From Leucaena leucocephala (Eukaryota > Streptophyta > Magnoliopsida > Fabales > Fabaceae): a DNA stretch of 64,000 nucleotides. Of this stretch, positions 52,894 to 64,000 are shown piece after piece (within the stretch, counting starts at the first letter, position 1; each line of letters starts with the position of its first letter). A model generated the notes under the pieces. The model was not told the origin of the DNA and searched no databases. It saw nothing but the letters and a program-made list of their open reading frames with translations. Made by a program: the position numbers and the translations under genes. The stretch is from assembly GCA_037074615.1 (NCBI GenBank), contig CM073557.1, positions 15,082,501-15,146,500 on the forward strand, written 5' to 3'.

Positions 52894-55800
52894 AAGGCGT
52901 AGTAGGTAGTTTAAGCAGGCATATTTGAGTTCATATTTATATCATCATCTGCTCCCCTTGCTCCTATTCCATCACTAGACTGTTTACTCGATAAAGAGTT
53001 AGACTAATTTCTTGGTTCTCCAACTTGTTTATTCGAATTTATAGTCGAATCATTCAAACTTCTTCCAATGCCTTCCTCACAGCTCCTCCATATTAATTGA
53101 ATCCAAACTCGATTCAGTGTGAATAATTGAATTGGAGTTGGATTAATGTGAGCTTTCCAAACTCAACCTGAATCCATTACCGAGTCAAATAATGTCGATA
53201 CGCTGTTCGCTTGAACAAAACCGGAATGTGAGCTTCTGATTTGAATCCTGTAATCACTTCATTTAATTGAATTGCTAGTGTATGAAGTGAGGATTGACTC
53301 GATGGATTTATAAGGCCGAAGACAATGCATCAAAGAATGATGTGATAGGAAGGGATCGTATTCCCATTTAGTTGAAGGCGTAGTGGGTAGTTTAAGCAGG
53401 CATATTTGAGTTCATATTTATATCATCATCTACTCCCCTTGCTACTATTCCATCACTAGAATGTTTACTCGATAAAGAGTTAGACTAATTTCTTGATTCT
53501 CCAACTTGTTTGTTCAAATTTATAGTCAAATCATTCAAACTTCTTCCAATGCCTTCCTCACAGCTCCTCCATATTAATTGAATCCAAACTCGATTCAGTG
53601 TGAATAATTGAATTGGAGTTGGATTAATGTTAGCTTTCCAAACTCAACCTGAATCCATTACCCAGTCAAATAATGTCGATATGCTGTTCATTTGAACAAA
53701 ACCGGAATGTGAGCTTCTGATTTGAATCCTGTAATCACTTCATTTAATTGAATTGCTAGTGTATGAAGTGAGGATTGACTCCATGGATTTACAAGGCCGA
53801 AGAGAATGGATCAAAGAATAATGTGATAGGAAGGGATCGTATTCCCATTTAGTTGAAGGCGTAGTAGGTAGTTTAAGCAGGCATATTTGAGTTCATATTT
53901 ATATCATCATCTGCTCCCCTTGCTCCTATTCCATCACTAGACTGTTTACTCGATAAAGAGTTAGACTAATTTCTTGGTTCTCCAACTTGTTTATTCGAAT
54001 TTATAGTCGAATCATTCAAACTTCTTCCAATGCCTTCCTCACAGCTCCTCCATATTAATTGAATCCAAACTCGATTCAGTGTGAATAATTGAATTGGAGT
54101 TGGATTAATGTTAGCTTTCCAAACTCAACTTGAATCCATTACCGAGTCAAATAATGTCGATATGCTGTTCGATTGAACTAAACCGGAATGTGAGCTTCTG
54201 ATTTGAATCCTGTAATCACTTCATTTAATTGAATTGCTAGTGTATGAAGTGAGGATTGACTCGATGGATTTATAAGGCCGAAGACAATGCATCAAAGAAT
54301 GATGTGATAGGAAGGGATCGTATTCCCATTTAGTTTAAGGCGTAGTAGGTAGTTTAAGCAGGCATATTTGAGTTCATATTTATATCATCATCTGCTCCCC
54401 TTGCTCCTATTCCATCACTAGACTGTTTACTCGATAAAGAGTTAGACTAATTTCTTGGTTCTCCAACTTGTTTATTCGAATTTATAGTCGAATCATTCAA
54501 ACTTCTTCCAATGCCTTCCTCACAGCTCCTCCATATTAATTGAATCCAAACTCGATTCAGTGTGAATAATTGAATTGGAGTTGGATTAATGTGAGCTTTC
54601 CAAACTCAACCTGAATCCATTACCGAGTCAAATAATGTCGATACGCTGTTCGCTTGAACAAAACCGGAATGTGAGCTTCTGATTTGAATCCTGTAATCAC
54701 TTCATTTAATTGAATTGCTAGTGTATGAAGTGAGGATTGACTCGATGGATTTATAAGGCCGAAGACAATGCATCAAAGAATGATGTGATAGGAAGGGATC
54801 GTATTCCCATTTAGTTGAAGGCGTAGTGGGTAGTTTAAGCAGGCATATTTGAGTTCATATTTATATCATCATCTACTCCCCTTGCTACTATTCCATCACT
54901 AGAATGTTTACTCGATAAAGAGTTAGACTAATTTCTTGATTCTCCAACTTGTTTGTTCAAATTTATAGTCAAATCATTCAAACTTCTTCCAATGCCTTCC
55001 TCACAGCTCCTCCATATTAATTGAATCCAAACTCGATTCAGTGTGAATAATTGAATTGGAGTTGGATTAATGTTAGCTTTCCAAACTCAACCTGAATCCA
55101 TTACCCAGTCAAATAATGTCGATATGCTGTTCATTTGAACAAAACCGGAATGTGAGCTTCTGATTTGAATCCTGTAATCACTTCATTTAATTGAATTGCT
55201 AGTGTATGAAGTGAGGATTGACTCCATGGATTTACAAGGCCGAAGAGAATGGATCAAAGAATAATGTGATAGGAAGGGATCGTATTCCCATTTAGTTGAA
55301 GGCGTAGTAGGTAGTTTAAGCAGGCATATTTGAGTTCATATTTATATCATCATCTGCTCCCCTTGCTCCTATTCCATCACTAGACTGTTTACTCGATAAA
55401 GAGTTAGACTAATTTCTTGGTTCTCCAACTTGTTTATTCGAATTTATAGTCGAATCATTCAAACTTCTTCCAATGCCTTCCTCACAGCTCCTCCATATTA
55501 ATTGAATCCAAACTCGATTCAGTGTGAATAATTGAATTGGAGTTGGATTAATGTTAGCTTTCCAAACTCAACTTGAATCCATTACCGAGTCAAATAATGT
55601 CGATATGCTGTTCGATTGAACTAAACCGGAATGTGAGCTTCTGATTTGAATCCTGTAATCACTTCATTTAATTGAATTGCTAGTGTATGAAGTGAGGATT
55701 GACTCGATGGATTTATAAGGCCGAAGACAATGCATCAAAGAATGATGTGATAGGAAGGGATCGTATTCCCATTTAGTTTAAGGCGTAGTAGGTAGTTTAA

Positions 55801-55900
55801 GCAGGCATATTTGAGTTCATATTTATATCATCATCTGCTCCCCTTGCTCCTATTCCATCACTAGACTGTTTACTCGATAAAGAGTTAGACTAATTTCTTG
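52894..55900. repeat. 3-monomer (1443-bp) HOR, about 2.1 copies
   Basis: Positions 52894-54457 match 54337-55900 at an offset of 1443 bp with no difference seen over 1564 bp. Rare markers are GAACTAAACC near 54176 and 55618, and CATTTAGTTTAAGG near 54330 and 55773. The match begins after 52893/54336 (TTGAAGG versus TTTAAGG) and ends at 54458/55901 (CTTGGTTC versus CTTGATTC). Confidence 0.87.
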
Positions 55901-56271
55901 ATTCTCCAACTTGTTTGTTCAAATTTATAGTCAAATCATTCAAACTTCTTCCAATGCCTTCCTCACAGCTCCTCCATATTAATTGAATCCAAACTCGATT
56001 CAGTGTGAATAATTGAATTGGAGTTGGATTAATGTGAGCTTTCCAAACTCAACCTGAATCCATTACCCAGTCAAATAATGTCGATACGCTGTTCGCTTGA
56101 ACAAAACCGGAATGTGAGCTTCTGATTTGAATCCTGTAATGACTTCATTTAATTGAATTGCTAGTGTATGAAGTGAGGATTGACTCGATGGATTTATAAG
56201 GCCGAAGACAATGCATCAAAGAATGATGTGATAGGAAGGGATCGTATTCCCATTTAGTTGAAGGCGTAGTA

Positions 56272-59200
56272 GGTAGTTTAAGCAGGCATATTTGAGTTCA
56301 TATTTATATCATCATCTACTCCCCTTGCTACTATTCCATCACTAGAATGTTTACTCGATAAAGAGTTAGACTAATTTCTTGATTCTCCAACTTGTTTGTT
56401 CAAATTTATAGTCAAATCATTCAAACTTCTTCCAATGCCTTCCTCACAGCTCCTCCATATTAATTGAATCCAAACTCGATTCAGTGTGAATAATTGAATT
56501 GGAGTTGGATTAATGTTAGCTTTCCAAACTCAACCTGAATCCATTACCCAGTCAAATAATGTCGATATGCTGTTCATTTGAACAAAACCGGAATGTGAGC
56601 TTCTGATTTGAATCCTGTAATCACTTCATTTAATTGAATTGCTAGTGTATGAAGTGAGGATTGACTCCATGGATTTACAAGGCCGAAGAGAATGGATCAA
56701 AGAATAATGTGATAGGAAGGGATCGTATTCCCATTTAGTTGAAGGCGTAGTAGGTAGTTTAAGCAGGCATATTTGAGTTCATATTTATATCATCATCTAC
56801 TCCCCTTGCTACTATTCCATCACTAGAATGTTTACTTGATAAAGAGTTAGACTAATTTCTTGATTCTCCAACTTGTTTGTTCGAATTTATAGTCAAATCA
56901 TTCAAACTTCTTTCAATGCCTTCCTCACAGCTCCTCCATATTAATTGAATCCAAACTCGATTCAGTGCGAATAATTGAATTGGAGTTGGATTAATGTTAG
57001 CTTTCCAAACTCAACCTGAATCCATTACCCAGTCAAATAATGTCGATATGCTGTTCATTTGAACAAAACCGGAATGTGAGCTTCTGATTTGAATCCTGTA
57101 ATCACTTCATTTAATTGAATTGCTAGTGTATGAAGTGAGGATTGACTCGATGGATTTATAAGGCCGAAGACAATGCATCAAAGAATGATGTGATAGGAAG
57201 GGATCGTATTCCCATTTAGTTGAAGGCGTAGTAGGTAGTTTAAGCAGGCATATTTGAGTTCATATTTATATCATCATCTGCTCCCCTTGCTCCTATTCCA
57301 TCACTAGACTGTTTACTCGATAAAGAGTTAGACTAATTTCTTGATTCTCCAACTTGTTTGTTCAAATTTATAGTCAAATCATTCAAACTTCTTCCAATGC
57401 CTTCCTCACAGCTCCTCCATATTAATTGAATCCAAACTCGATTCAGTGTGAATAATTGAATTGGAGTTGGATTAATGTGAGCTTTCCAAACTCAACCTGA
57501 ATCCATTACCGAGTCAAATAATGTCGATACGCTGTTCGCTTGAACAAAACCGGAATGTGAGCTTCTGATTTGAATCCTGTAATGACTTCATTTAATTGAA
57601 TTGCTAGTGTATGAAGTGAGGATTGACTCGATGGATTTATAAGGCCGAAGACAATGCATCAAAGAATGATGTGAGAGGAAGGGATCGTATTCCCATTTAG
57701 TTGAAGGCGTAGTGGGTAGTTTAAGCAGGCATATTTGAGTTCATATTTATATCATCATCTACTCCCCTTGCTACTATTCCATCACTAGAATGTTTACTCG
57801 ATAAAGAGTTAGACTAATTTCTTGATTCTCCAACTTGTTTGTTCAAATTTATAGTCAAATCATTCAAACTTCTTCCAATGCCTTCCTCACAGCTCCATAT
57901 TAATTGAATCCAAACTCGATTCAGTGTGAATAATTGAATTGGAGTTGGATTAATGTTAGCTTTCCAAACTCAACCTGAATCCATTACCCAGTCAAATAAT
58001 GTCGATATGCTGTTCATTTGAACAAAACCGGAATGTGAGCTTCTGATTTGAATCCTGTAATCACTTCATTTAATTGAATTGCTAGTGTATGAAGTGAGGA
58101 TTGACTCCATGGATTTACAAGGCCGAAGAGAATAGATCAAAGAATAATGTGATAGGAAGGGATCGTATTCCCATTTAGTTGAAGGCGTAGTAGGTAGTTT
58201 AAGCAGGCATATTTGAGTTCATATTTATATCATCATCTACTCCCCTTGCTACTATTCCATCACTAGAATGTTTACTTGATAAAGAGTTAGACTAATTTCT
58301 TGATTCTCCAACTTGTTTGTTCGAATTTATAGTCAAATCATTCAAACTTCTTTCAATGCCTTCCTCACAGCTCCTCCATATTAATTGAATCCAAACTCGA
58401 TTCAGTGCGAATAATTGAATTGGAGTTGGATTAATGTTAGCTTTCCAAACTCAACCTGAATCCATTACCCAGTCAAATAATGTCGATATGCTGTTCATTT
58501 GAACAAAACCGGAATGTGAGCTTCTGATTTGAATCCTGTAATCACTTCATTTAATTGAATTGCTAGTGTATGAAGTGAGGATTGACTCGATGGATTTATA
58601 AGGCCGAAGACAATGCATCAAAGAATGATGTGATAGGAAGGGATCGTATTCCCATTTAGTTGAAGGCGTAGTAGGTAGTTTAAGCAGGCATATTTGAGTT
58701 CATATTTATATCATCATCTGCTCCCCTTGCTCCTATTCCATCACTAGACTGTTTACTCGATAAAGAGTTAGACTAATTTCTTGATTCTCCAACTTGTTTG
58801 TTCAAATTTATAGTCAAATCATTCAAACTTCTTCCAATGCCTTCCTCACAGCTCCTCCATATTAATTGAATCCAAACTCGATTCAGTGTGAATAATTGAA
58901 TTGGAGTTGGATTAATGTGAGCTTTCCAAACTCAACCTGAATCCATTACCGAGTCAAATAATGTCGATACGCTGTTCGCTTGAACAAAACCGGAATGTGA
59001 GCTTCTGATTTGAATCCTGTAATGACTTCATTTAATTGAATTGCTAGTGTATGAAGTGAGGATTGACTCGATGGATTTATAAGGCCGAAGACAATGCATC
59101 AAAGAATGATGTGAGAGGAAGGGATCGTATTCCCATTTAGTTGAAGGCGTAGTGGGTAGTTTAAGCAGGCATATTTGAGTTCATATTTATATCATCATCT

Positions 59201-59329
59201 ACTCCCCTTGCTACTATTCCATCACTAGAATGTTTACTCGATAAAGAGTTAGACTAATTTCTTGATTCTCCAACTTGTTTGTTCAAATTTATAGTCAAAT
59301 CATTCAAACTTCTTCCAATGCCTTCCTCA
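56272..59329. repeat. 3-monomer (1443-bp) HOR, about 2.1 copies, one with a 3-bp deletion
   Basis: The trimer starting near 56272 is repeated from 57715. Shared markers are TTTACTTGATAAAG, GTGCGAAT (56966, 58406), GTAATGACTTC and the rare GTGAGAGGAAG (57671, 59111). The second copy differs by loss of three bases in GCTCCTCCATATT (GCTCCATATT near 57892) and by AATAGATC for AATGGATC near 58134. The two GTGAGAGG sites are therefore 1440 bp apart instead of 1443. The match ends at 59330 (CTCATAGC versus CTCACAGC). Confidence 0.86.
57719..58196. repeat. 478-bp monomer with a 3-bp deletion
   Basis: The segment CACAGCTCCTCCATATT found in all other copies reads CACAGCTCCATATT here, around 57888-57901. 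One CTC/TCC triplet of a short direct repeat is lost, as expected from slippage or microhomology. It is the largest indel in the window. The corresponding monomers at 56276 and 59159 are intact, so the deletion is younger than the trimer duplication. Confidence 0.9.
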
Positions 59330-59639
59330 TAGCTCCTCCATATTAATTGAATCCAAACTCGATTCAGTGTGAATAATTGAATTGGAGTTGGATTAATGTG
59401 AGCTTTCCAAACTCAACCTGAATCCATTACCCAGACAAAAAATGTCGATATGCTGTTCGCTTGAACAAAACCGGAATGTTAGCTTCTGATTTGAATCCTG
59501 TAATCACTTCATTTAATTGAATTGCTAGTGTATGAAGTGGGGATTGACTCAATGGATTTATAAGGCCGAAGAGAATGGATCAAAGAATATTGTGATAGGA
59601 AGGGATCGTATTCCCATTTAGTTGAAGGCGTAGTGGGTA
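59330..59639. repeat. A-back monomer portion bordering the dimer block
   Basis: This is the back of the monomer that starts at 59159. From CTCATAGC onward it is A-type (TGAGC, CCCAGAC, CGCTTG, TTAGC, TCAATGG, ATTGTG) behind a B-type front. It carries a private A in ACAAAAAATG near 59438 where others have ACAAATAATG. It is the last A-type back in the window. Everything to the right is B/C dimers. Confidence 0.82.
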
Positions 59640-62600
59640 GTTTAAGCAGGCATATTTGAGTTCATATTTATATCATCATCTACTCCCCTTGCTACTATTC
59701 CATCACTAGAATGTTTACTCGATAAAGAGTTAGACTAATTTCTTGATTCTCCAACTTGTTTGTTCAAATTTATAGTCAAATCATTCAAACTTCTTCCAAT
59801 GCCTTCCTCACAGCTCCTCCATATTAATTGAATCCAAACTCGATTCAGTGTGAATAATTGAATTGGAGTTGGATTAATGTTAGCTTTCCAAACTCAACCT
59901 GAATCCATTACCCAGTCAAATAATGTCGATATGCTGTTCATTTGAACAAAACCGGAATGTGAGCTTCTGATTTGAATCCTGTAATCACTTCATTTAATTG
60001 AATTGCTAGTGTATGAAGTGAGGATTGACTCCATGGATTTACAAGGCCGAAGAGAATGGATCAAAGAATAATGTGATAGGAAGGGATCGTATTCCCATTT
60101 AGTTGAAGGCGTAGTAGGTAGTTTAAGCAGGCATATTTGAGTTCATATTTATATCATCATCTGCTCCCCTTGCTCCTATTCCATCACTAGACTGTTTACT
60201 CGATAAAGAGTTAGACTAATTTCTTGGTTCTCCAACTTGTTTATTCGAATTTATAGTCGAATCATTCAAACTTCTTCCAATGCCTTCCTCACAGCTCCTC
60301 CATATTAATTGAATCCAAACTCGATTCAGTGTGAATAATTGAATTGGAGTTGGATTAATGTTAGCTTTCCAAACTCAACCTGAATCCATTACCCAGTCAA
60401 ATAATGTCGATACGCTGTTCGCTTGAACAAAACCGGAATGTGAGCTTCTGATTTGAATCCTGTAATGACTTCATTTAATTGAATTGCTAGTGTATGAAGT
60501 GAGGATTGACTCGATGGATTTATAAGGCCGAAGACAATGCATCAAAGAATGATGTGATAGGAAGGGATCGTATTCCCATTTAGTTGAAGGCGTAGTGGGT
60601 AGTTTAAGCAGGCATATTTGAGTTCATATTTATATCATCATCTACTCCCCTTGCTACTATTCCATCACTAGAATGTTTACTCGATAAAGAGTTAGACTAA
60701 TTTCTTGATTCTCCAACTTGTTTGTTCAAATTTATAGTCAAATCATTCAAACTTCTTCCAATGCCTTCCTCACAGCTCCTCCATATTAATTGAATCCAAA
60801 CTCGATTCAGTGTGAATAATTGAATTGGAGTTGGATTAATGTTAGCTTTCCAAACTCAACCTGAATCCATTACCCAGTCAAATAATGTCGATATGCTGTT
60901 CATTTGAACAAAACCGGAATGTGAGCTTCTGATTTGAATCCTGTAATCACTTCATTTAATTGAATTGCTAGTGTATGAAGTGAGGATTGACTCCATGGAT
61001 TTACAAGGCCGAAGAGAATGGATCAAAGAATAATGTGATAGGAAGGGATCGTATTCCCATTTAGTTGAAGGCGTAGTAGGTAGTTTAAGCAGGCATATTT
61101 GAGTTCATATTTATATCATCATCTGCTCCCCTTGCTCCTATTCCATCACTAGACTGTTTACTCGATAAAGAGTTAGACTAATTTCTTGGTTCTCCAACTT
61201 GTTTATTCGAATTTATAGTCGAATCATTCAAACTTCTTCCAATGCCTTCCTCACAGCTCCTCCATATTAATTGAATCCAAACTCGATTCAGTGTGAATAA
61301 TTGAATTGGAGTTGGATTAATGTTAGCTTTCCAAACTCAACCTGAATCCATTACCCAGTCAAATAATGTCGATACGCTGTTCGCTTGAACAAAATCGGAA
61401 TGTGAGCTTCTGATTTGAATCCTGTAATGACTTCATTTAATTGAATTGCTAGTGTATGAAGTGAGGATTGACTCGATGGATTTATAAGGCCGAAGACAAT
61501 GCATCAAAGAATGATGTGATAGGAAGGGATCGTATTCCCATTTAGTTGAAGGCGTAGTGGGTAGTTTAAGCAGGCATATTTGAGTTCATATTTATATCAT
61601 CATCTACTCCCCTTGCTACTATTCCATCACTAGAATGTTTACTCGATAAAGAGTTAGACTAATTTCTTGATTCTCCAACTTGTTTGTTCAAATTTATAGT
61701 CAAATCATTCAAACTTCTTCCAATGCCTTCCTCACAGCTCCTCCATATTAATTGAATCCAAACTCGATTCAGTGTGAATAATTGAATTGGAGTTGGATTA
61801 ATGTTAGCTTTCCAAACTCAACCTGAATCCATTACCCAGTCAAATAATGTCGATATGCTGTTCATTTGAACAAAACCGGAATGTGAGCTTCTGATTTGAA
61901 TCCTGTAATCACTTCATTTAATTGAATTGCTAGTGTATGAAGTGAGGATTGACTCCATGGATTTACAAGGCCGAAGAGAATGGATCAAAGAATAATGTGA
62001 TAGGAAGGGATCGTATTCCCATTTAGTTGAAGGCGTAGTAGGTAGTTTAAGCAGGCATATTTGAGTTCATATTTATATCATCATCTGCTCCCCTTGCTCC
62101 TATTCCATCACTAGACTGTTTACTCGATAAAGAGTTAGACTAATTTCTTGGTTCTCCAACTTGTTTATTCGAATTTATAGTCGAATCATTCAAACTTCTT
62201 CCAATGCCTTCCTCACAGCTCCTCCATATTAATTGAATCCAAACTCGATTCAGTGTGAATAATTGAATTGGAGTTGGATTAATGTGAGCTTTCCAAACTC
62301 AACCTGAATCCATTACCGAGTCAAATAATGTCGATACGCTGTTCGCTTGAACAAAACCGGAATGTGAGCTTCTGATTTGAATCCTGTAATGACTTCATTT
62401 AATTGAATTGCTAGTGTATGAAGTGAGGATTGACTCGATGGATTTATAAGGCCGAAGACAATGCATCAAAGAATGATGTGATAGGAAGGGATCGTATTCC
62501 CATTTAGTTGAAGGCGTAGTGGGTAGTTTAAGCAGGCATATTTGAGTTCATATTTATATCATCATCTACTCCCCTTGCTACTATTCCATCACTAGAATGT

Positions 62601-63487
62601 TTACTCGATAAAGAGTTAGACTAATTTCTTGATTCTCCAACTTGTTTGTTCAAATTTATAGTCAAATCATTCAAACTTCTTCCAATGCCTTCCTCACAGC
62701 TCCTCCATATTAATTGAATCCAAACTCGATTCAGTGTGAATAATTGAATTGGAGTTGGATTAATGTTAGCTTTCCAAACTCAACCTGAATCCATTACCCA
62801 GTCAAATAATGTCGATATGCTGTTCATTTGAACAAAACCGGAATGTGAGCTTCTGATTTGAATCCTGTAATCACTTCATTTAATTGAATTGCTAGTGTAT
62901 GAAGTGAGGATTGACTCCATGGATTTACAAGGCCGAAGAGAATGGATCAAAGAATAATGTGATAGGAAGGGATCGTATTCCCATTTAGTTGAAGGCGTAG
63001 TAGGTAGTTTAAGCAGGCATATTTGAGTTCATATTTATATCATCATCTGCTCCCCTTGCTCCTATTCCATCACTAGACTGTTTACTCGATAAAGAGTTAG
63101 ACTAATTTCTTGGTTCTCCAACTTGTTTATTCGAATTTATAGTCGAATCATTCAAACTTCTTCCAATGCCTTCCTCACAGCTCCTCCATATTAATTGAAT
63201 CCAAACTCGATTCAGTGTGAATAATTGAATTGGAGTTGGATTAATGTGAGCTTTCCAAACTCAACCTGAATCCATTACCGAGTCAAATAATGTCGATACG
63301 CTGTTCGCTTGAACAAAACCGGAATGTGAGCTTCTGATTTGAATCCTGTAATGACTTCATTTAATTGAATTGCTAGTGTATGAAGTGAGGATTGACTCGA
63401 TGGATTTATAAGGCCGAAGACAATGCATCAAAGAATGATGTGATAGGAAGGGATCGTATTCCCATTTAGTTGAAGGCGTAGTGGGTA
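59640..63487. repeat. 2-monomer (962-bp) B-C dimer HOR, 4 copies
   Basis: Dimers start at 59640, 60602, 61564 and 62526. Each joins a B-like monomer (CTACTCC, AGAATG, TTGTTCAAA, CATTTG, TCCATGG, TACAAGG, GTAGTAGG) to a C-front monomer (CTGCTCC, GCTCCTATT, CTTGGTTCTCC, CGATACGCTGTTCGCTTG, GTAATGACTTC, ACAATGC). Dimers 1 and 2 share TTAGC/CCCAGTC in the C-like member and differ only at 61395 (AAAATCGG). Dimers 3 and 4 share TGAGC/CCGAGTC and look identical. This is the most regular and probably the most recently homogenised part of the window. Confidence 0.88.
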
Positions 63488-63968
63488 GTTTAAGCAGGCA
63501 TATTTGAGTTCATATTTATATCATCATCTACTCCCCTTGCTACTATTCCATCACTAGAATGTTTACTCGATAAAGAGTTAGACTAATTTCTTGATTCTCC
63601 AACTTGTTTGTTCAAATTTATAGTCAAATCATTCAAACTTCTTCCAATGCCTTCCTCACAGCTCCTCCATATTAATTGAATCCAAACTCGATTCAGTGTG
63701 AATAATTGAATTGGAGTTGGATTAATGTTAGCTTTCCAAACTCAACCTGAATCCATTACCCAGTCAAATAATGTCGATATGCTGTTCGCTTGAACAAAAC
63801 CGGAATGTGAGCTTCTGATTTGAATCCTGTAATGACTTCATTTAATTGAATTGCTAGTGTATGAAGTGAGGATTGACTCGATGGATTTAGAAGGCCGAAG
63901 ACAATGGATCAAAGAATGATGTGATAGGAAGGGATCGTATTCCCATTTAGTTGAAGGCGTAGTGGGTA
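63488..63968. repeat. Chimeric monomer at the right end
   Basis: The front to position 63787 matches the B-like dimer member exactly. From 63788 (CGCTTG instead of CATTTG) the back is C-like with GTAATGACTTC and TCGATGG. It also has TTTAGAAGG near 63887 and ACAATGG near 63901, bases seen together nowhere else in the dimers. It breaks the dimer rhythm just before the window ends. Confidence 0.85.
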
Positions 63969-64000
63969 GTTTAAGCAGGCATATTTGAGTTCATATTTAT
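63969..64000. repeat. Partial monomer 134 (first 32 bases)
   Basis: These 32 bases begin a further copy (GTTTAAGCAGG...TTTGAGTTC) and are cut by the window edge, so the array continues to the right. Confidence 0.95.

Larger units (their letters stand above)
1..64000. repeat. Satellite DNA array, ~481-bp monomer, 133 full copies
   Basis: The entire window is a head-to-tail tandem array with a strict 481-bp period. The phrase GTTTAAG[G/C]AGGCATATTT recurs at 1, 482, 963, 1444, 1924, 2405 and so on to 63969. All copies lie in one orientation with no spacer or interruption, and neither array edge is in the window. Monomers differ at roughly 40 recurrent diagnostic positions, so identity between any two is high. 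Variants are shared among distant monomers, giving higher-order repeats of 2, 3, 4, 5 and 7 monomers. GC of the first monomer is 36.4%. Because 481 is not a multiple of 3, reading frames rotate from copy to copy and the many stop triplets hit every frame, so the array is not coding. The location (centromere, pericentromere or other heterochromatin) is inferred from the array type and not shown directly. The family is not recognised. Confidence 0.98.

Noticed and set aside
1..64000. Protein-coding genes
   Set aside because: Stop triplets are dense on both strands within one monomer. Since 481 is 1 modulo 3, each frame meets all three monomer frames in turn. Any open stretches are short and repeat with the satellite period.
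1..64000. CRISPR array or bacterial repeat region
   Set aside because: Repeats are 481 bp with no unique spacers between them; the whole unit is repeated, which is satellite and not CRISPR structure.
1..64000. Tandem rRNA/5S/histone-type gene cluster
   Set aside because: No conserved rRNA, tRNA or 5S motif is visible in the monomer, and no pol III box pair or coding frame is present. The GTTCGAAT segment resembles part of a B box but lacks the rest of it.
1..64000. CENP-B box
   Set aside because: I looked for a TTCG....A..CGGG pattern on both strands of the monomer and found none; TTCGAATTTATAG and AACCGGAATG do not fit it.
1..64000. Transposon or LTR insertion
   Set aside because: Monomer phase is continuous from end to end, and all length changes are explained by three small deletions, leaving no room for an insertion.

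Overview
The whole window is one uninterrupted satellite-DNA array. It holds 133 complete head-to-tail copies of a ~481-bp monomer, all in the same orientation, plus a 32-bp fragment of a 134th. The array runs off both ends of the window. I taken as monomer position 1 the first base of the window (GTTTAAG[G/C]AGG). Monomer starts are then 1, 482, 963, 1444, then 1924+481n up to 36075, then 36555+481n up to 57719, then 58197+481n up to 63969. The only length changes I found are two 1-bp deletions and one 3-bp deletion. They account exactly for the 5-bp shortfall from 133 x 481. I see no protein gene, RNA gene, transposon, CRISPR array or unique sequence anywhere.

Organism: a eukaryote. Tens of kilobases of tandem satellite organised into higher-order repeats (HORs) is typical of centromeric, pericentromeric or other constitutive heterochromatin assembled from long reads. 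GC content is low (the first monomer counts 175 G+C of 481, 36.4%). Many variants between monomers are CG to TG/CA changes, which suggests a genome with cytosine methylation, such as a plant, vertebrate or methylating invertebrate. I do not recognise the family and cannot name the species.

Layout. The monomers are a mosaic of a few variant haplotypes. A is GGAGG...TGTG...CGGCTCC with a TCAATGG/GAATATTGTG tail. B is CTACTCC/AGAATG/TTGTTC with a CATTTG/TCCATGG tail. C is CTGCTCC/GCTCCTATT/AGACTG with a CGATTG/TCGATGG/ACAATGC tail. From 1 to ~7.7 kb these alternate as A-B-C trimers (1443 bp) with one phase slip. From 7.7 to 11.7 kb they are chimeric. From 11.7 to 18.6 kb a 7-monomer (3367-bp) block is tandemly duplicated with no difference seen, and a partial third copy of part of it runs to ~20.1 kb. 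Mixed monomers follow. A 4-monomer repeat (1924 bp) lies at 24.3-27.8 kb and a 5-monomer duplication (2405 bp) at 27.8-32.7 kb. Next come mixed, roughly trimeric monomers, then a 1443-bp trimer repeated ~2.7 times at 39.8-43.7 kb. A 1924-bp tetramer spans 48.4-52.9 kb, two more trimer duplications span 52.9-55.9 and 56.3-59.3 kb, and 962-bp B-C dimers span 59.6-63.5 kb.

There is no gene network here. What the sequence records is a history: repeated unequal exchange or amplification in whole-monomer steps at many scales, conversion-like chimeras, and CpG decay. Inside the monomer, positions ~160-240 are nearly invariant and contain an imperfect dyad that could be structural or protein-binding.
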